A DNA stretch of 15,240 nucleotides from Atribacterota bacterium (GTDB lineage: Bacteria > Atribacterota > Phoenicimicrobiia > Phoenicimicrobiales > Phoenicimicrobiaceae), in NCBI GenBank assembly GCA_030668465.1, contig DAOUTX010000007.1:1-15240 (forward strand), read 5' to 3'. How positions within the stretch are numbered: position 1 is the stretch's first letter; each line of letters opens with the position of its first letter. Position numbers and translations under genes: made by a program. The notes under the pieces were generated by a model. It was not told the DNA's origin. It saw nothing but the letters and a program-made list of their open reading frames with translations, and did not search any database. Shown here one piece after another: positions 8,242 through 14,343 of this stretch.

Positions 8242-8410
8242 GTGATAAGTAATGAGTAATGAGCTTAAATTTCAGAAATTATAAAAGCAGTACTTATTAC
8301 ACGTTAATTATCACACATTACACATTAAATCCCTTATTGGTTAATTAGTTAACTGGTTCTCAATGATTTATTAACTAACTAACCAGGTAACTAACTAACT
8401 AGCTAACCAA
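8242..8410. repeat. Composite heptad and palindrome element, copy 2 (best preserved)
   Basis: Left heptads GTGATAA and GTAATGA (8242-8262) lead into a core, part of which (8256-8286) is identical over 31 bp to 10770-10800. The core includes the inverted repeat AATTTC-A-GAAATT. Right heptads CTTATTA, CACGTTA, ATTATCA and CACATTA twice run from 8293 to 8327 in 7-bp steps and partly complement the left ones. At 8337-8410 a TAAC-rich palindrome follows: the arm starting TTGGTTAATTAG faces the arm ending TAGCTAACCAA, and the right arm is longer by about 8 bp. No ORF of note; a structured, mobile or REP-like element is likely. Confidence 0.8.
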
Positions 8411-8413
8411 ATG

Positions 8414-8448
8414 TATACGCTCTACGCTAGTCTTATTCACTAACGACT
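8414..8448. repeat. Heptad run at the 3' end of rpe
   Basis: TATACGC and TCTACGC, then three looser heptads (TAGTCTT, ATTCACT, AACGACT) that run into the rpe stop codon (8447-8449) in register. The first two units equal those beside topA and ffh. Confidence 0.6.
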
Positions 8449-9103
8449 AATTTAGAAGATTTTTTATTTTCTTTGTGGTCATTTCAGGATTTGCGCTTTT
8501 AAATATAATTTGACCAACCACAATTATATCTACCCCGGCTTTAACTACATTAGAAATATTGTCTAAATTTATACCACCGTCAACTGCTAAGCTTATTGAT
8601 TTTTTTTGATTATCTATTATTTTCCTGGCCTTTTCTATTTTAGTAAACATCTCCGGAATAAATTTTTGCCCGCCAAAACCGGGATTGACGGTCATTAATA
8701 ATAAAATATCTATTTTATTAATTAAAAATTCAATAGCACTTAGAGGTGTTGCTGGATTTAAAGCAATACCGGATTTTACATTAGCCTCATTAATAGTTTG
8801 GATAAGTCTGTCAAGGTAGTTAGAAGTTTCGTAATGTACAATTATAATATCTCCGCCAGCATTAATAAATGATTTAATATGATTTTCTGGTTTTTCTACC
8901 ATTAGATGAACTTCCAAAGGAAGAGAGGTTTTGCCTTTAATTGATCCTACTATCTTGGGGCCAAAGGAAATATTCGGAACAAAATTTCCATCCATAATAT
9001 CTCAGTGAATTAAATCTGCTCCTCCGTTTTCTATTTTTCTTAATTCTCTTTCCAAACAGGTAAAATCTGCATCTAAGATTGAGGGAGCTAATTTTATTGT
9101 CAT
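8447..9103 (-). pseudogene. rpe: Ribulose-phosphate 3-epimerase interrupted by in-frame TGA at codon 34
   Basis: Rpe interconverts ribulose-5-phosphate and xylulose-5-phosphate in the pentose phosphate pathway. From ATG 9101-9103 the frame reads KLAPSILDADF and then GGADLIH. It meets TGA at 9002-9004 (codon 34) and continues in the same frame with DIMDGNFVPNISFGP, HLMVEKP, NPATPLSAIEF, LLMTVNPGFGGQKF, AVDGGINLDNI and VVGQIIF, ending in TAG. The total is 218 codons, normal for the family. The TGA falls between H33 and D35, which correspond to two metal ligands in known Rpe structures. The downstream 182 residues alone (from ATG 8995) lack the first strands of the barrel and H33. Apart from the TGA the gene looks well conserved, so it is a recent mutation, an assembly error or recoding. 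comM ends 58 nt upstream. Confidence 0.85.
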
Positions 9104-9161
9104 AACTATAACACCGCCTCTTTATATAAATAATTGTGTATTTTAAAAACTTTGGTGATCA

Positions 9162-10697
9162 TTAATACAGCCATAATTTGCGATCAAGACTTCTGTATTG
9201 AATAGCTTCGGATAAATGAGAAATTTCTATATTCTCTGATTGTTCTAAATCAGCTATAGTTCGAGCAACTTTTAATATACGATCATAGGCTCGTGCGCTT
9301 AAATTTAACTTTTCTATAGCTTTGTAAAGTAAATTTTTAGCATTATCATTAATATTACAATATTCCTGAATCTGTTTTTTGGTCATTTGGGCATTACAAA
9401 AAATACTGTCTTTACAATATCTTTCACTTTGTGTTTTTCTTGCTCTTTCTACTCTTTCTCTTATAGCAAAAGAGTTTTCTACAGAATCTTTCTCCATAAC
9501 CTCTCGACAATTTACGCGGGGGACTTCAATATGAATGTCAATTCGATCTAATAACGGCCCCGATATTTTTGAACGATATTTAACAATCTGAGACGAACTA
9601 CAGGTGCAAACTTTAACCGGATCACCATAAAAACCGCAAGGACAGGGATTTAAAGACGCTATTAGCATAAAAGAAGAAGTATAACTAACAGAACTTAGAG
9701 AGCGTGAAATGGTAACTATCCCGTCTTCCAGTGGCTGACGCAGAGATTCTAAAGCGCTTCGGGAAAATTCTGGTAATTCATCTAAAAATAGTACACCATT
9801 ATGAGCCAGGCTAATTTCTCCCGGTTTGGGTGTCCTTCCTCCTCCGATTAATCCAACATTACTTATAGTATGATGCGGAGCCCTAAACGGTCTCTCCGTA
9901 ACCAAAGAGATATCCGGTGGAAGTAAATTGGCAATACTATATAATTTGGTAATTTCTATAGATTCTTCCAGCGCTAAAGAAGGAAGGATGGTTGGAAGCC
10001 TGCGTGCCAACATGGTTTTTCCGGAACCTGGAGGACCAATCATTATAACATTGTGACTTCCAGCTGCAGCTACTTCAAAGGCTCTCTTGGCATGTTCCTG
10101 ACCTTTAATATCGGTAAAATCTATTTGACTGTTTTTGCTTAATTTAAAGATATCCTCTAAATCTATAGAAACCGGCTCTATCAATATTTTTTTATTTAAA
10201 AATTCAATTACTTCGCAAAGTGAATTAACAGGAAATACATTTAGTTCTTTAATTATTCCTGCCTCTTTAGCGTTTGCCTTAGGAACAAGTAATTTTTTTT
10301 TACCCATTATTTTTGCCATCAATGCAATGGGAAGCACACCACTTACCGGTTTTATACTTCCATCTAAAGATAATTCACCCATAATCAGATATTCATTTAG
10401 TAGTTCTGACTTAACTTGCTTACTGGCAACCAAAATTGCCAGTGCAATAGATAGGTCAAAAATGGGACCTTCTTTTTTGATATCTGCTGGAGCAAGATTT
10501 ACTGTAATTCTTTTCATGGGAAATTCGAATTCAGAATTTCGTATGGCAGCTCTAACTCTTTCTCGAGATTCCTGAACAGCCGTATCAGGTAATCCTACGA
10601 TATTGAACGAAGGTATTCCTGAACGAATATCAACTTCGACCTCTACCGTAAAAGCTTCTACTCCGAATATAGCTGCACTATATAATTTAGATAACAA
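9162..10697 (-). CDS. comM: ComM/YifB-family AAA+ ATPase (Mg-chelatase-like)
   Basis: ComM-family proteins are hexameric helicases that promote branch migration during natural transformation; the older label is magnesium chelatase subunit ChlI-like. There are 511 residues, the usual size. The N-terminal domain (about 1-170) has the characteristic IPSFNIVGLPD and ERVRAAIRNS. Walker A GPPGSGKT is at 221-228, FRAPHHT at 271-277 and Walker B VLFLDE at 302-307. A cysteine cluster C352/C354/C364/C366 (NPCPCGFYGD then CTC) and LLDRIDIHIEVP follow. The C-terminal helical lid ends in YRSLDRKLWLY. The start is TTG at 10695-10697 with AGGTG about 5 nt upstream. The yraN-comM order is common in this operon type. 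dprA, usually next, is absent, so a role in transformation here is uncertain. Confidence 0.95.
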   Translation of the reverse strand: MLSKLYSAAIFGVEAFTVEVEVDIRSGIPSFNIVGLPDTAVQESRERVRAAIRNSEFEFPMKRITVNLAPADIKKEGPIFDLSIALAILVASKQVKSELLNEYLIMGELSLDGSIKPVSGVLPIALMAKIMGKKKLLVPKANAKEAGIIKELNVFPVNSLCEVIEFLNKKILIEPVSIDLEDIFKLSKNSQIDFTDIKGQEHAKRAFEVAAAGSHNVIMIGPPGSGKTMLARRLPTILPSLALEESIEITKLYSIANLLPPDISLVTERPFRAPHHTISNVGLIGGGRTPKPGEISLAHNGVLFLDELPEFSRSALESLRQPLEDGIVTISRSLSSVSYTSSFMLIASLNPCPCGFYGDPVKVCTCSSSQIVKYRSKISGPLLDRIDIHIEVPRVNCREVMEKDSVENSFAIRERVERARKTQSERYCKDSIFCNAQMTKKQIQEYCNINDNAKNLLYKAIEKLNLSARAYDRILKVARTIADLEQSENIEISHLSEAIQYRSLDRKLWLY

Positions 10698-10716
10698 AAA
10701 GACACCTACTTTTTTA

Positions 10717-10913
10717 GTGAATAGTATTGAGTATTGCGTATGGATACAGTAACAAGTAATGAGTAATAAGTAATGAGCTTAAATTTCAGAAATTATAAAA
10801 ACAAACACTTATTACAGATTACTTATCACACGTTACATCCTTTTTTGATTAGTTAGTTAACTGCTATGCATTGATTTAATAACCAATTAACCAGGTAACT
10901 AATTAACTAATTA
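10717..10913. repeat. Composite heptad and palindrome element, copy 3 (comM-yraN gap)
   Basis: GTA-type heptads start at 10717, 10724, 10731 and 10738. The phase then slips by 4 bp, and GTAACAA, GTAATGA, GTAATAA, GTAATGA start at 10749, 10756, 10763 and 10770. The core at 10770-10800 is identical to 8256-8286. Opposite-sense heptads CTTATTA, CAGATTA, CTTATCA and CACGTTA fill 10808-10835. A TAAC palindrome spans 10845-10913 (arm TTGATTAGTTAG against ACTAATTAACTAA), with AACCAGGTAACT shared with copy 2. It begins 20 bp upstream of the comM start codon. Confidence 0.8.
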
Positions 10914-10948
10914 TCAATGAAATACGAAAACTTGCAACATGAAATTTA

Positions 10949-11025
10949 TTACTTATCACTCATTACTTATCACTTATTACTGTATTTTACTATATACTCG
11001 ATACTCAATACTCGATACTCGATAC
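10949..11025. repeat. Eleven-unit heptad array at the 3' end of yraN
   Basis: 77 bp in unbroken 7-bp register. The first five units are TTACTTA or TCACTTA types and the last five are TATATAC and TCGATAC types (TCGATAC three times, TCAATAC once). The array ends one base before the yraN stop codon (11026-11028). With copy 3 and the AT-rich 10914-10948 this accounts for the whole 328-bp comM-yraN gap; no gene is seen in it. Confidence 0.8.
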
Positions 11026-11391
11026 CTATTTGCTGTCAAGGTAAAAAGCATTCCTGATGTGTTTTATCCTTTTTATATCTTCATGGTTAGATATACTGAT
11101 TGCAATTACATCAAAGCAACAATTTTTTTCCCAAAGATGGTATTTAGACAAATAACATAAAGCATTTTTAATTATTTTTCGTTGTTTAATAAAGTTTACT
11201 GCTTCTTCAGGATACCCAAACTTATCGGAACGCCTGGTTTTTACTTCCACAAAGATAATATTTCCCTTATATTCACAGATAATATCTATTTCCCCTAAAA
11301 AAGTACGGTAATTTCTTTCTTTAATTTTGTAACCCTTGTCTTTTAAATATTTTGAAGCTACATTTTCGCCAAATTTTCCTATATTATCCAT
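11026..11391 (-). CDS. yraN: YraN/UPF0102 family predicted endonuclease-like protein
   Basis: A 121-residue UPF0102 protein, the normal size. The restriction-endonuclease-like fold is marked by GKFGENVASKYL (about 5-16), GYKIKERNYR, GEIDII (about 33-38) and FVEVKTRR (about 47-54). These contain the acidic and lysine residues of a PD-(D/E)xK-type site (family knowledge), but the cellular role is not established. The C-terminal FDVIAI fits the family. The start is ATG at 11389-11391; no strong Shine-Dalgarno is visible just upstream. It ends in TAG against a heptad array. It keeps its usual neighbours rnhB (5') and comM (3'), but is separated from both by more than 300 bp of repeats, so it may have its own promoter. 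Confidence 0.93.
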   Translation of the reverse strand: MDNIGKFGENVASKYLKDKGYKIKERNYRTFLGEIDIICEYKGNIIFVEVKTRRSDKFGYPEEAVNFIKQRKIIKNALCYLSKYHLWEKNCCFDVIAISISNHEDIKRIKHIRNAFYLDSK

Positions 11392-11425
11392 ATTTAATAA
11401 TCAACTATTTTCATATTACTTAATT

Positions 11426-11453
11426 AGCGTATAGCGGGTAGCGTATAGGCGCG
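11426..11453. repeat. Four heptads AGCGTAT/AGCGGGT, inverted relative to other arrays
   Basis: AGCGTAT, AGCGGGT, AGCGTAT and AGGCGCG are contiguous. AGCGTAT is the reverse complement of ATACGCT, so this run has the opposite orientation to those beside topA, rpe and ffh. It lies upstream of yraN rather than behind a stop codon. Confidence 0.65.
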
Positions 11454-11546
11454 GGGAACAATTGCGGGGAAAAATGCGAATGCTAAAGATGCGAAACATC
11501 CCCCAGCCCTACCGTCTATGAAAAAGGGGCGCATGGCGATACGCTT
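11447..11546. repeat. GC-rich patch with short direct and inverted repeats (rnhB-yraN gap)
   Basis: About 54 of 100 bases are G or C by my count, far above the surroundings. It contains a 13-bp direct repeat beginning GCGGGGAA at 11451 and 11464. The word ATGCGAA occurs more than once, there is a small hairpin GATG-CGAAA-CATC, and a near-palindrome GCGCAT-GGCG-ATACGC lies at 11529-11544. I find no coding potential. The remaining 11547-11639 is plain AT-rich sequence in which I see nothing. Confidence 0.55.
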
Positions 11547-11639
11547 TGAACTTTCTATAAATTTGTAACTTAAAACCTATAATTATTAATCATCATCTAT
11601 TTTAATATTATTTAAAATTTAATTGTGTATATCGATCCG

Positions 11640-11707
11640 TTAATTAGTTACTTAGTTAACTGGTTAATAAATTATTATTATTAAACAAGCTAACAAGCTA
11701 ACTAATC
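11640..11707. repeat. TAAC-type palindromic repeat (rnhB-yraN gap)
   Basis: The left arm TTAATTAGTTACTTAGTTAA with TGGTTAA faces a right arm with two copies of AAGCTAAC, then TAA, across an ATTATTATTA loop. It is the same family as 8337-8410 and 10845-10913 but more diverged, and it lacks the GTAATGA part. Confidence 0.6.
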
Positions 11708-11708
11708 C

Positions 11709-11743
11709 TATACTCTAAACACTCTACGCCATTTTTATTTACT
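11709..11743. repeat. Heptad run 3' of rnhB
   Basis: TATACTC, TAAACAC and TCTACGC in register, then weaker units CATTTTT and ATTTACT. It starts 2 bp after the TAAC palindrome and ends about 27 bp from the rnhB stop, the same palindrome-then-heptads order as at 8337-8448. Confidence 0.5.
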
Positions 11744-11770
11744 AATAAATAATTCTTAATTTTAAGTCAG

Positions 11771-12469
11771 CTACGTCATTACTCTTTTATAGCTTTTTCT
11801 ATGTATTTCTGATGGGCCGTATTTAAGTAGTGCTTTAAGATGTTCTTCTGTACCATAACCTTTATTTTTTTTAAAAAGGTACTGCGGATATTTTTGATCA
11901 TACTTAACCATAATATTATCCCTATAAACTTTAGCAATTATGGAAGCGGCAGCAATTGATATGCTTTTATCTTCCCCTTTAACCAACGGTAACTGGGGAA
12001 TATTTAGGTTAGGAATTATAAAGCCATCTACTAATAAAAAATCAGGTACTTCTTTTAAATCTAAAATAGCTTTTTTCATTGCCAAAAAAGAAGCTTGGGC
12101 AATATTTATTCTATCGATAATTTTAGCATTCACAATACCAATTCCTACATTTTTTGCTTTATTTAAGATAGAACAATATAATTCTGTTCTTTTTTGTGAA
12201 GTTAACTTTTTAGAATCTTTAATATAAGGAATAAATAATTGATAGGGTAAAATTACTGCGGCAGCTACTACCGGTCCGGATAATGAACCCCTGCCTGCTT
12301 CGTCTATCCCGGCAATTAAAGAGTACCCTTCATTTTTTAGTCGATTTTCATAGTTATAGAGATTATAAATTCTTATTCTCTCTGTATATAATCTTTCTAT
12401 TTTTCTCTGATAACTACGAATTATTAATTTTGTTATTCTTACTTTTCCATTTTTTGCCTTGAATAGCAT
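11771..12469 (-). CDS. rnhB: Ribonuclease HII
   Basis: RNase HII cleaves RNA in RNA:DNA hybrids and at single ribonucleotides in DNA. I take ATG 12467-12469 as the start (232 residues), 4 nt after the rplS stop. A TTG at 12508 would add 13 basic residues overlapping rplS. Both have poorly spaced Shine-Dalgarno sequences (AAGG only 2 nt from the ATG), so translational coupling is likely. An N-terminal helical extension (about 1-50, rich in Arg, Tyr, Ile) precedes the catalytic core, as in several Firmicutes homologues. The acidic residues are visible: D56 and E57 in GIDEAGRG, D148 in LLVDGF and D184 in KVYRD. DSKKLTSQKR, SIAAASIIAK and GYGTEEHLKALLKYGPSEIHR also match. SLSG replaces the usual PLAG after GRG. 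Confidence 0.93.
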   Translation of the reverse strand: MLFKAKNGKVRITKLIIRSYQRKIERLYTERIRIYNLYNYENRLKNEGYSLIAGIDEAGRGSLSGPVVAAAVILPYQLFIPYIKDSKKLTSQKRTELYCSILNKAKNVGIGIVNAKIIDRINIAQASFLAMKKAILDLKEVPDFLLVDGFIIPNLNIPQLPLVKGEDKSISIAAASIIAKVYRDNIMVKYDQKYPQYLFKKNKGYGTEEHLKALLKYGPSEIHRKSYKRVMT

Positions 12470-12473
12470 TTCC

Positions 12474-12818
12474 TTATCTTTTTTCTTTGACCGTGCCGCT
12501 CTTCCCAATCCTATCTCTTAAGTAGTATAATTTTGCTCTTCTCGTTTTCCCTTTTTTTAAAGCCAATACTTTTACAATATTCGGTGAATGCAGTTGAAAT
12601 ACTTTTTCTACTCCAACACCTTTGGATATTTTTCTTACTGTAAATGTTTCCTTGCTTCCACCATGCTTTTTAGCTATAACTATTCCTTTAAAAATTTGTA
12701 CTCGTTCTCTGGTGCCTTCAATAATTTTTTGGTGTACTTCGACTGTATCACCAGATTCAAATTTGCCAATCTCTTTTATTGATTGTTCTTCTTCTAATTG
12801 TTTAATATAATCTACCAT
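12474..12818 (-). CDS. rplS: 50S ribosomal protein L19
   Basis: L19 lies at the 30S-50S interface of the ribosome. I start at ATG 12816-12818 (114 residues: MVDYIKQLEEEQ), because AGGAAGG stands 9 nt upstream of it. The ATG at 12827 touches that ribosome binding site directly and would add only MIF. Family features are visible: FESGDTVEVHQKIIEG, RVQIFKGIVIAKK, TFTVRKISKGVGVEKVF, HSPNI, and the basic tail RRAKLYYLRDR. The usual length is about 115. It follows trmD by 95 nt and precedes rnhB by 4 nt, the classical trmD-rplS-rnhB order. Confidence 0.97.
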   Translation of the reverse strand: MVDYIKQLEEEQSIKEIGKFESGDTVEVHQKIIEGTRERVQIFKGIVIAKKHGGSKETFTVRKISKGVGVEKVFQLHSPNIVKVLALKKGKTRRAKLYYLRDRIGKSGTVKEKR

Positions 12819-12827
12819 AAAAATCAT

Positions 12828-12834
12828 CCTTCCT
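12828..12834 (-). promoter_or_regulatory. Shine-Dalgarno deciding the rplS start
   Basis: AGGAAGG on the minus strand, 9 nt from ATG 12818 and 0 nt from the alternative ATG 12827. The spacing favours 12818. Confidence 0.75.
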
Positions 12835-12862
12835 GATTATTTTTTTAAATAACATTTTCAAC

Positions 12863-12897
12863 TATTCACTATACGCTATCTTTACACTCTATGCCCT
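12863..12897. repeat. Short heptad run 3' of trmD
   Basis: TATTCAC, TATACGC and TATCTTT followed by degenerate ACACTCT and ATGCCCT, 16 bp from the trmD stop. Only TATACGC is a clear family unit, so this is the weakest of the arrays. Confidence 0.4.
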
Positions 12898-12913
12898 CTT
12901 ATTTATTGTATTT

Positions 12914-13705
12914 TTAACCTCTGCCTTTTCTTGCCTTTTTGCCTTGATCTTCTTTTAAACTCTTCTCTAATTCTTTAAGTAAATCCAAATATCTTTTAGA
13001 CAATTTTTTATTTGCGAAAATTTCAGGTCTTCTAATCAAAGTCCTTAACAAAGACTGTTTTCTTCTCCATTTTTCAATAACTTTATGATTGCCCGAAAGC
13101 AATATTTCCGGAACCTTAAGATCTTTAAACTCATCCGGCCTGGTATAATGAGGATAATCAAGATATCCGTTATAAAATGAATCATTTACCATAGATTCTT
13201 CTTTTCCTAAAACTCCGGAAATCATTCTCGAAATCGCATCTACCATTAACATAGCTGGTAATTCTCCCCCGCTAATTACAAAGTTACCGATTGACACTTC
13301 CTCTGCATCGAGAAGCTGAGGAATCCGTTCATCTATACCCTCATACCGACCGCAAATGATTAATAATCTATTTTCTTTCGATAAATCTTTAGCCATCTCC
13401 TGGTTAAAAATCTTCCCCTGGGCAGAAGTGATTATAATTTTTAAAGGTAATGAAGATTTGTTTTTTTTTATCACCTCTACAGCATCCCAAATTGGTTGAG
13501 GCTTTAAAACCATACCAGGCCCTCCACCGTAAGAATAATCGTCTACGGTCTTATGTTTGTCCAGGGTAAAATCCCTAAGGTCGATTAGATTTATTTTGAT
13601 CAATCCTTTTTCTTGGGCCTTATTTAATAAGCTTTCAGAAAAAGGGCCTTTAAACATATTGGGGAAAATAGTTAATATATTAATTTCTAAACAATCATTG
13701 GTCAT
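12914..13705 (-). CDS. trmD: tRNA (guanine-N1)-methyltransferase TrmD
   Basis: TrmD makes m1G37 in tRNAs from S-adenosylmethionine and prevents +1 frameshifting. It has 263 residues. SPOUT-fold motifs are clear: INILTIFPNMF (8-18), GGGPGM (60-65), CGRYEGIDER (118-127), GNFVISGGELPA (140-151), LDYPHYTRP (182-190) and LLSGNHKVIEKWRR (202-215). It ends with a lysine- and arginine-rich tail (about 250-263). The start is ATG at 13703-13705, overlapping the rimM stop by 4 nt (ATGA), which implies translational coupling. Five residues precede the usual start of the family, but no nearer start codon exists. The ribosome binding site is weak, consistent with coupling. Confidence 0.97.
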   Translation of the reverse strand: MTNDCLEINILTIFPNMFKGPFSESLLNKAQEKGLIKINLIDLRDFTLDKHKTVDDYSYGGGPGMVLKPQPIWDAVEVIKKNKSSLPLKIIITSAQGKIFNQEMAKDLSKENRLLIICGRYEGIDERIPQLLDAEEVSIGNFVISGGELPAMLMVDAISRMISGVLGKEESMVNDSFYNGYLDYPHYTRPDEFKDLKVPEILLSGNHKVIEKWRRKQSLLRTLIRRPEIFANKKLSKRYLDLLKELEKSLKEDQGKKARKGRG

Positions 13706-14211
13706 ATTAATCCATCTACCATTTTTATATTAATTCGTTTTTTTTCTAAATTAACATTCTTTACAACTTCATGAATTGCCGGGATAAATAATTCCTTTTT
13801 GTTTTTGTCTTTAACTATATATACATCATTGCTTCCCGTGCTTATAACATTTTCTACTTTTCCCAGAAAAATATTATTTTCGGTATATACTTCAAGTCCA
13901 ATTATCTCAAAAATAAAATATGTGTCCTTTGGTAGTTTTACAGCGTTTTTTCTTTCAACTTCAAGAAATGACCCTACTATCATTTTGGCTTCTTTGATAT
14001 TTTCTATATCTTTAAATTTTAAAACAACCGTATTCCCTTTAATTTTTATTTTCTCTATATTTAATGTTGTTTGGCTAGTGTTATTCCTTAATAAAACTGT
14101 GGTTAAATTTATAAATCTATTAGCTAAATCGGTAAGAGGAAAAATGTTAACTTCTCCTTTATTACCCTGAGTAGAAACTACTTTACCAATCGCAATAAAT
14201 TCTTCACTCAA
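13702..14211 (-). CDS. rimM: 16S rRNA processing protein RimM
   Basis: RimM binds ribosomal protein S19 and assists maturation of the 30S head. It has 169 residues, typical. The N-terminal barrel shows EFIAIGKVVSTQGNKGEVNI (4-23) with the GxxGEV-type signature. The C-terminal PRC-barrel part shows GLEVYTENNIFLGKV, NDVYIV, ELFIPAIHEVVKNV and the terminal INIKMVDGLI. The start is TTG at 14209-14211 with AAGGAGG 7 nt upstream, the best ribosome binding site in this part. It ends in TGA within the trmD start. khpA lies 213 bp upstream, separated by repeats, so rimM-trmD could be a separate transcript. Confidence 0.95.
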   Translation of the reverse strand: MSEEFIAIGKVVSTQGNKGEVNIFPLTDLANRFINLTTVLLRNNTSQTTLNIEKIKIKGNTVVLKFKDIENIKEAKMIVGSFLEVERKNAVKLPKDTYFIFEIIGLEVYTENNIFLGKVENVISTGSNDVYIVKDKNKKELFIPAIHEVVKNVNLEKKRINIKMVDGLI

Positions 14212-14218
14212 TTAAATT

Positions 14219-14225
14219 CCTCCTT
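14219..14225 (-). promoter_or_regulatory. Shine-Dalgarno of rimM (TTG start)
   Basis: AAGGAGG on the minus strand with a 7-nt spacer to TTG 14211. It supports the non-ATG start. Confidence 0.8.
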
Positions 14226-14280
14226 ATATCATCTTTCACGTTTAACATAAGGATAAACATAAACTGTTAAATATTATTTC

Positions 14281-14342
14281 AAGGCGAAGCCGTGGCAATT
14301 TAATTGAGATTGCTTCAGTCGTTTCGCTCCTTCGCAATGACA
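14281..14342. repeat. GC-richer dispersed repeat of the TTCGCAATGACA type
   Basis: This 62-bp block in the khpA-rimM gap has much more G+C than its flanks. It holds the outer inverted repeat GCGAAG (14284-14289)/CTTCGC (14330-14335) and the inner one ATTGC (14309-14313)/GCAAT (14334-14338). GAGATTGCTTC ... TTCGCAATGACA resembles a sequence I recall as a dispersed repeat in many environmental bacterial genomes; I could not check this. No transposase is nearby. Confidence 0.6.
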
Positions 14343-14343
14343 T

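Noticed and set aside
8447..8995. A short 182-residue Rpe starting at ATG 8995
   Set aside because: It would lack the first barrel strands and the first metal-ligand histidine, while the upstream frame clearly encodes them. The TGA interruption is the better reading.
9002..9004. TGA read as Trp or Gly (genetic code 4 or 25)
   Set aside because: TGA terminates der, plsY, rimM and khpA at the expected family ends, and no other accepted gene contains an internal TGA. Trp is encoded by TGG where I checked.
10135..10575. Plus-strand open frame of 146 codons opposite comM
   Set aside because: It lies wholly antisense to a strongly conserved comM, has no recognisable motif or ribosome binding site, and is explained as a shadow frame.
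10949..11025. CRISPR array
   Set aside because: Units are 7 bp and contiguous, with no spacers and no cas genes nearby.
12470..12508. Longer RnhB start at TTG 12508
   Set aside because: It adds 13 residues read out of frame from the rplS tail, with no better ribosome binding site. ATG 12469 lies just after the rplS stop. The choice is still not certain.
13799..14170. Plus-strand open frame of 123 codons opposite rimM
   Set aside because: Antisense to conserved rimM. The hydrophobic, Ser/Phe-rich composition is what the complement of an AT-rich gene gives.
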